This document shows positions 57,970-64,000 of a DNA stretch of 64,000 nucleotides, piece after piece. The stretch spans positions 62,001 to 126,000 of the forward strand of contig MU394108.1 of assembly GCA_022578605.1 (NCBI GenBank), in the 5' to 3' direction. The stretch's first letter is position 1, and each line of letters starts with the position of its first letter. The notes below the pieces were generated by a model, which saw only the letters and a list, made by a program, of their open reading frames with translations, searched no databases and had not been told where the DNA came from. The position numbers were made by a program, and so were the translations under genes. This DNA comes from Camillea tinctor (taxonomy: Eukaryota > Ascomycota > Sordariomycetes > Xylariales > Xylariaceae).

Positions 57970-58684
57970 GCTCGGCGCTGGGCGCTGAACTATGTGATGC
58001 TTCCTCTATATAGATATATATAAAATATATATCTCCCCTTCCTCCTGGGCGATATAAATGCTGTCGAGGTGGCGCTGTGTGACTAGATCGGAATCGTTAT
58101 GTTCTATTACATACGGTCATTTGATATCGAACATTTCGATAGGGGATATAGGCGTGATAAAATTTGGAGTCGTAAAAATTATATGTATATAAAAAAACCA
58201 GAAGGTAAGAAAAGAAAAGAAAAATAATAATAGACACCCCGGTATTACTCCACGTTCGGGATATATTCAATGTATGAATTAGGGTAACCTAAAGACGAAA
58301 AGAGCAGGAAGAAGATATAGTTAGAAACGAGATAAATCAAATCAAGTCAAGCTGCCTCTCCCGAGACGACCGGGTTGGATATGGCATGAGGATCATGAAA
58401 CGATGAACGATCGAGATTTAAGATAGAGAAAAAAAAAGATCTAGTCGTGGCAAATAAGATTTCGTTTTATTATTGGGGGAGAGAAGGTAACCTAGTGTAG
58501 ATGCTAGGTTGAAGATACTAACCTAGTAGGAGGGGAAGGGGGTATATGCATGCTAATTCGATTCAGTTAGGCTAGACTACCAAGGTATATTACTAGGGAT
58601 AGATAGGTAGTTACATGTTCCTGGTGAAAGACAAGCTGGATAGAGCAGGACAGATACAACATGCATTAAAGGCAGGCACAAGTT

Positions 58685-58710
58685 CAGGCACAGGCACAGG
58701 CACAGGCACA
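58685..58710. repeat. (CAGGCA)n tandem run
   Basis: About four copies of the 6-bp unit CAGGCA are followed by AGCAGA units. This is a simple repeat in non-coding DNA. Confidence 0.85.
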
Positions 58711-60213
58711 AGCAGAAGCAGAAGGAGGTACAGACTGGGGAAAAGAAAGTTGCCAAACAAAATGTTTTCTCTGCTATAGCTGTAGAATCATTTAAAATGC
58801 ATCGGCTCCTGTGGCGTATCAGAGCTCGTCCTTTCCTTCTTCTCTGTATTACTCTGTGCTAGCACCGGGGCCATGACTCGAAAAGAGATTTAGTGGCATC
58901 CCTCATAGCAGGGAGTACCGCCGACAACCTCGAACTTTAACCACTTGAGCTTTCCTCCATCTTGTCTAGCTCAAGAACCCGCAGGATCCGACCTCTAGCT
59001 TTGCTGCTTTGTCCCTTAGCCCCGGGATCGACGCCCTCTTCCCTCTGCTTTTAACTTAGCACTAATGCAGGGATTGCAGGAACTATTCCACACACGTGGG
59101 CGACGGTGGCACAGAAATTACGTTACGACGCAGCGCCCAGCACGCTAGAAAGGCTATAAACCTGCCAGGCTGCTTACAGAGTAGCACGCAGGCACGTACA
59201 TGAGCACATACATATGTATCACACGCCAAATCCCGTGCCTTGGTAACTCAAGAGCCGGATGAAACCGTAATATTCTCCTTATGAACCTACCTTACTACCT
59301 ACCTACTTGGGCATTGTTCTGTAAGAGTTCTCTGACTCGTCCGCCTTATAGGGCATCCGATGAACGATGAACAGACAAAACGAACGCACATACAATAGAC
59401 CAAATCTAGACCAATGACTAATAATAACTGAAACCACGAATTGCCGGTTTTATATAGGATGGACAACGTTACTATGTAGTGTACATGGTTAACTGATATA
59501 AAAGAGCATACTAGGTATACTTCGTACACACATGCCAAGACCAGCGGGTTACAAAATTTATCATTTGCAATACCGAGCGATACTTGGAACTAACAACAAA
59601 CTAACCTACCTCATATATATACTATGTTATGCAAAAGAAAAGGACCGAGCAATAGGCATACATAGTACATATAGGCTGCACACACTCGTTTTTTTTTTGC
59701 TACACCAATGTACGTTACTCAACGCACATACCTACGGTAGAGCCCCGTCGTTAGATCTTTTTTACGATAGATCCCGCCCGTTCCATCTCCGTCACCTCCG
59801 GACGGGGCAACATCCACTGAAGTTGATCGGCTAGAACCTAGCCTCACTTTCAAAAAAGGAAATATCTATTGAAGAAAACCCGTTCCCGCGGGAATTGAAT
59901 TGTCCATACCTTCGTACATAGTTCAGACATGCATGCCGAAAATATCGAGGTATCAAAAGGGTTCAAGCTTCTTACATTAGGTACTTACGTGACGTGACGT
60001 ATGGTAGGTAGATACTGTGACGAAAGCATAAACTTTGTTTAAGTGCTAAGGCAAGGCACGGCAAACTAGGAAAGAGTGTTCCTGCTGAGCCTGCGGAATT
60101 ATACAGGTTAAGTTATATGTATCTAAGTACACCTATCCACGTAGTGTAGATCTTGTGTTTCGTTGCATTCCCACGGCGCTAAAAGACAGAGAAGAAAAAA
60201 AAAATTAAGGGTT

Positions 60214-60301
60214 CATCGACTGGGGAGGGGGCGGGAATAAGGAAAGTTTATACCCTCAGCCGATTTTCGCCTTCCCTTTCTCGCCCCCTCCCCAGTCGAT
60301 G
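60214..60301. repeat. Perfect 20-bp inverted repeat with 48-bp spacer
   Basis: The arm at 60214-60233 (starts CATCGACTGG) is exactly the reverse complement of the arm at 60282-60301 (ends CCAGTCGATG). The 48-base spacer also has partly complementary GGAAAG and CTTTCC tracts, so the whole 88 bases could fold. No target-site duplication was seen beside it. Confidence 0.95.
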
Positions 60302-61709
60302 TTACATCATTTATCTTCTAGAATTAAAAAAGAAGACGGGAAAGTAAAATGGTTGCACACCAGGTAGGTATGTATTCCATCTTTACAAATCACCTAACTT
60401 ACCTATACGATTCAGTCGTAAATTGGGTAGAGGCGATATGGAGGAGGCGTTTAGGTTGGTAATCACCACTACCACCTACCTACACCTACCCATAGCCAGC
60501 TGAACTGATCAACAGCCCCATCTTGCGGTAGTGTAGATCCATAGTAGTTCATGATATCGTCAATGGACTAGGTAAGACTAATCGTACAAGCATTTTATTA
60601 GTGCCGGAGGAAAATACTCATGCATACATAGGTTACATACATACATTCATACATATGAATACTGCAGCGGTGAACAACGGCCATGATACTAACCTAGGTT
60701 ACAAAACAAATTTCGAGTAAAAAAAAACTAAAAAAACTAAAAAAATACAGGCGTAGTAGTCATTCATCTTACCTGTCCCCTTAGTTACTTACATACACTC
60801 ATGAGGTCCCTTTGCTTACTCTTACTAACCAATACCTTACATAGGCTATAAGAGGGGGAAAAGGGAAAACGAGCGAAAAAGAATGCATCTTGCTTCTTTA
60901 TGGATGTACACTACGTACCCATGTCAAATACTAATATGCAAGTCGTCATCAACCCGAACCTCTTTAGTGCGGGCACCATATTATATATGCGTGTGTGTAT
61001 CAACTTGTCGCCCTAAGCTCCCCTTCAGGAATAGATACATAGATGACCTCTTGACTTTTTCGGGCCGCGCGCAAGTACGTTGCTCGGAATGGGTACCGGG
61101 GGGTTGGGCGACTAAGATTATCCCCGGGCCGCACCATCTCGGGGGGGGGGCGGGAGATGAGTTGAGCATTTTAGTCTAGGTTAGCTAGTAGTCGACCGAG
61201 GCGTTGTCGATGCGGGACATTTGGCCTTATGTACGCACATACATGATCTTACCTAGATAGTAAGTATACATGGAAGATGCCGCTCCCGACACGAAACTTG
61301 AGTGCAAGTTTGTCCTTACATGGGTTGATTACGATAATATTATTTAGCCTCTCATACCTAGTCGGTCTATTATCACAAGTGCAGAGATCATTCTTAGGAA
61401 GCAATAAGTAGCATGAAGAATAGAGAAGAGGAATAAAAGTCCAAAATTAAAAAGTAAAATAAAAAGTTGGCATATCAGTGACGAGATGATCAAATAGTAA
61501 CCAGACTTTATCGTCTATTTGCAATGCGGTATCCATGGTATGCTATGCTAGAAACGCACAAAACGCCCACGTCCCCCATCCTTCTAGGCACTCCATCGTA
61601 TCTTTGCCTGATGTATGTAGTATGACTAAGTTTCCCGTGTAAAATAAAAAAATCAAAACAAAAAGGACTACCTTAAAGGTCAGCCAAGAGGGAACTGACT
61701 AGCCCCTAT

Positions 61710-64000
61710 TCACATGACACCTCTCTGGTTCATGTGAGCTTGCTGGAATTGCTTCAGCAGCGTGACCACTCCTGGACCTTCTTCTTCTTCAGTCGCACCA
61801 CTGGTTTCCCTGCTCGGCCCATTACGAGGTGAGCCTTCCCAGGTAGACTCTCCCAGTTGTGCCACACTCTCTTCGACCTCGCCGTCATCGGTATAGTTGG
61901 TCGGTAGCCGCTGAAGGTGACCTCTTGCCGCCTTCGCATCTTCTACAGACTCCTCAATGACATCTCTGTCGCCTTGGTAGGCACCGCGATGTGTACGATT
62001 CCGTTGTGGCGGTGTCCGTCCCGCCATGAAAGAAGACGAAGGTTGGTTGTGAGGATCAAGTAACATTGATGCCATAGGCGATGGTGCTACGGTGGCTCCA
62101 AACCGTGGCGTCTTACCGGGCTGTGGAGGTGGTCGGGCCTTTAATATTTCACTTCGTCCCATGCGTGATGCTCGCATATCGGCGGCCAGCGTTGGTGATG
62201 TCAATCCTGGGAAGGCTGGGGGAGGGTGGAATTGGTGGCGCCCAACAGGCCCTAATGGATGGGCACCAGGTAATCCGCTTCTCGGGTTGTAAACATAATT
62301 GTCTAGAAATCCGTGCATCGAGGCTTGCATTTTGCCATGTTTCGTTGCATAATAGTCACCTCGGGCATCGGTAGGGTTGCCCTGTTGTGGCCGGGAAGTG
62401 CGAGGGTCCTTTTGGAAATCGAAGACGGCAAATGAACATACATAGCCGAGCCCATCTACGTGGACAGTGAATTCGCGGAAAAAGTCGATAATCTGGTCGC
62501 TGCACTTGGGTAAGCTAAAGAATAACACCAGAGGTGTAACCAAGACCCCGAGAATCTCCTCCAAGAAGATGATGATCCTGGGTTTGTAGAGTTCGGCAAA
62601 CTCGATCTTGACGTCGGAGCTATGAAGCCGGCCCTTCCACTGGTCTGGCTGGTAATGCGTGTACTCGATCACATTTTGCATAGCGTACTCTGGATCAAAC
62701 ACATCATTCTCCTCCGATATCATGCCCCGAGCAACTGCCCAAATCGTTGTCAAAATCGCGGCAAACGCAAATGCATTCATGCCGGGAAATATATCGAATT
62801 CCACAAACATCTCCGGGTCGTTAGCGCCGACTATGGCAATGACAGCAAGGAGAGCGCCGACAAAGAATTGAACTGTTCTGGCAACTGATTCCGTTTTCTT
62901 CTTTGGGAATTGGTCGATATAGTGCTTGGCATAAGGGTAAGACATATTGAGACGTTCCTCAAAGAGATGAGGAAGCTCATTAAATTCACGAAACTTCCAT
63001 TTTGCGAGTGGAGTATACTGTCTGGCTCCAATGGAGGCAGTGTTCGTTTTGAACTCCTGAAACATGTGTCAGTAGGGTGAGCAGCAGCTTACACAGGAGG
63101 GGGGTGCTTACATTGTAGTACGTAAATATGAAATCCACCAGCAACCCGCAGGCTAGGAAGGGCGCGAATATGAGGTTCATGACAGCAGCAAAAGCAAACC
63201 GTGTTTTCATCTGCCGGCTAAGCTGACCTCGACGGTCAGACTTGAGAACACGTTGGTGTACCTGACCACCCTCGTTAAACACGAGATCCAAGACACCAAA
63301 TTGGACAGTCCATTCTAGAGACTTTGAGAATAACTGTCTCGAGTTGAGGAAAGGCAGAGGTGCGGTCAAGTCCAGGATATCCTTGTTGAAGAGCGCGATG
63401 ATATAGTTTTCCCGTCGCATTAGCCTATTTGCTATGTCATGAGCATCAAGCCTCTCTTTGGATTGGCTGGCAACATGCTGCCCCAGTTGCTTAGAAAGGA
63501 AACGACGCTGAGAAGGGGTGATGTTGGTAGCAGTCTTGACGTTTTGATCCCGGAGATTGGTAATCTTAGAGACAACGTCCTGCCACGAGACAGTCTGCAT
63601 ATCCTCTTCAGGTATCTCGAGAAGGTAGATGTAGAAGTCTCGGATATGCATCAAGCGAGGTACGTCGAGCACCCACTGGATACTCTTCCAAACAAAATAG
63701 AAGCTGCAGAGCCAAAGACTCAAGTTCCATATGCCCCACATGTGTTTGGTGCACTGGGGAATGATGATCTGCGATAGGCTTTTGCTGTCCCTGATCTTGC
63801 GGTAGTCTACACATTGGGTCAGTAGCGTGAGGAGACTTGCTACAAAGGCTACCTTGCTGTTTTGCTTGTGTAAGTTGGTGCATACTCGGATATGATAGGA
63901 CAGGAAAGGGTCAAGGGGGACTCACAGCAGATGCAGGAATCTATCGAGCAGTATGCACCACATTCCTGCACCCAGGTAATAGTCATATACATCCCTGATG
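61710..64000 (-). CDS. ATG9: Autophagy-related protein 9 (ATG9), 5' part outside window
   Basis: ATG9 is the transmembrane lipid scramblase of autophagosome-precursor vesicles. Three exons are visible on the minus strand: beyond 64000 to 63926, 63856-63112 and 63056-61710, about 721 residues. The first visible residues are RDVYDYYLGAGMWCILLDRF. Then come KVAFVASLLTLLTQCVDYRK, a CTKHMWGIWNLSLW segment, the long cytosolic stretch with ITPSQRRFL and NYIIALFNKDILDL, further membrane helices (FAPFLACGLLVDFIF; ARTVQFFVGALLAVIAIVG) and the conserved ILEE-like EEILGVLVTPLVLFFSLP block. The C-terminal 230 residues are low-complexity and acidic. The introns are GTAAGC/TTTCAG and GTGAGT/AACAG, both in phase. 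The start codon and the first exon(s) lie beyond the right edge. Confidence 0.95.

Larger units (their letters stand above)
57970..61709. other. Intergenic, about 3.7 kb
   Basis: No gene was recognised. It holds a CAGGCA tandem run (58685-58710), a GC-richer patch at 58850-59160 without a supported frame, dispersed CTAGGTA/TACCTA motifs, a perfect 20-bp inverted repeat (60214-60301), and TACATACATA-type runs near 60640. The right end is the 3' flank of ATG9. Confidence 0.5.

Noticed and set aside
58910..59050. GC-richer patch with short open frames on the minus strand
   Set aside because: Frames are interrupted, splice sites are weak and no protein similarity was recognised.

Overview
The window looks like nuclear chromosomal DNA from a filamentous ascomycete (Pezizomycotina, most probably a Sordariomycete). 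The reasons are intron-split genes with short GT-AG introns, fungal versions of ATG9, VAC14, mitoferrin, delta-8 sphingolipid desaturase and the augmin subunit HAUS1, long intergenic spacers, and a recurring CCTAGGTA-type motif between genes. The group is inferred from gene content, not from a database search.

Layout. 1-14.6 kb is a dense housekeeping block: COQ9 (+), SMC6 (-), an Ecdysoneless/SGT1 protein (+), an MIT-AAA ATPase of the spastin/SAP1 class (+) and mitochondrial ribosomal protein uS17m (-). A possible 68-residue gene lies at 15.1-15.4 kb, followed by tRNA-Pro(UGG) with a 10-nt intron (-). 16.0-21.2 kb is a gene desert. EMG1/NEP1 (+) lies at 21.2-22.3 kb. A long protein with a VOC-like domain and one membrane segment (+) lies at 25.2-27.0 kb. 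A second desert spans 27.0-32.3 kb. Then come mitoferrin (+, eight exons), a cysteine-free secreted protein (-), the ER co-chaperone P58IPK/DNAJC3 (-), HAUS1 (+) and VAC14 (-, eight exons). After another 3 kb spacer there is a 64-residue two-exon gene (-), the cytochrome-b5-fused delta-8 sphingolipid desaturase (-), an unrecognised His/Cys-rich three-exon gene (+) next to a 10-N assembly gap, a multi-pass DUF7703-like membrane protein (-), a 3.7 kb spacer with a perfect 20-bp inverted repeat, and ATG9 (-), cut by the right edge.

The genes form no operon or obvious biosynthetic cluster. They cover separate housekeeping roles: ubiquinone synthesis, mitochondrial translation and iron import, Smc5/6 DNA repair, rRNA modification, ER proteostasis, PI(3,5)P2 control, autophagy, spindle microtubule nucleation and glucosylceramide synthesis. 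Exon boundaries were worked out by hand from splice motifs, phase and family conservation. The less ordinary content is three short spliced genes that simple ORF calling misses, several precise hairpins or inverted repeats in non-coding DNA, an in-frame 51-nt intron in VAC14, and a stop codon built into a splice donor in mitoferrin.
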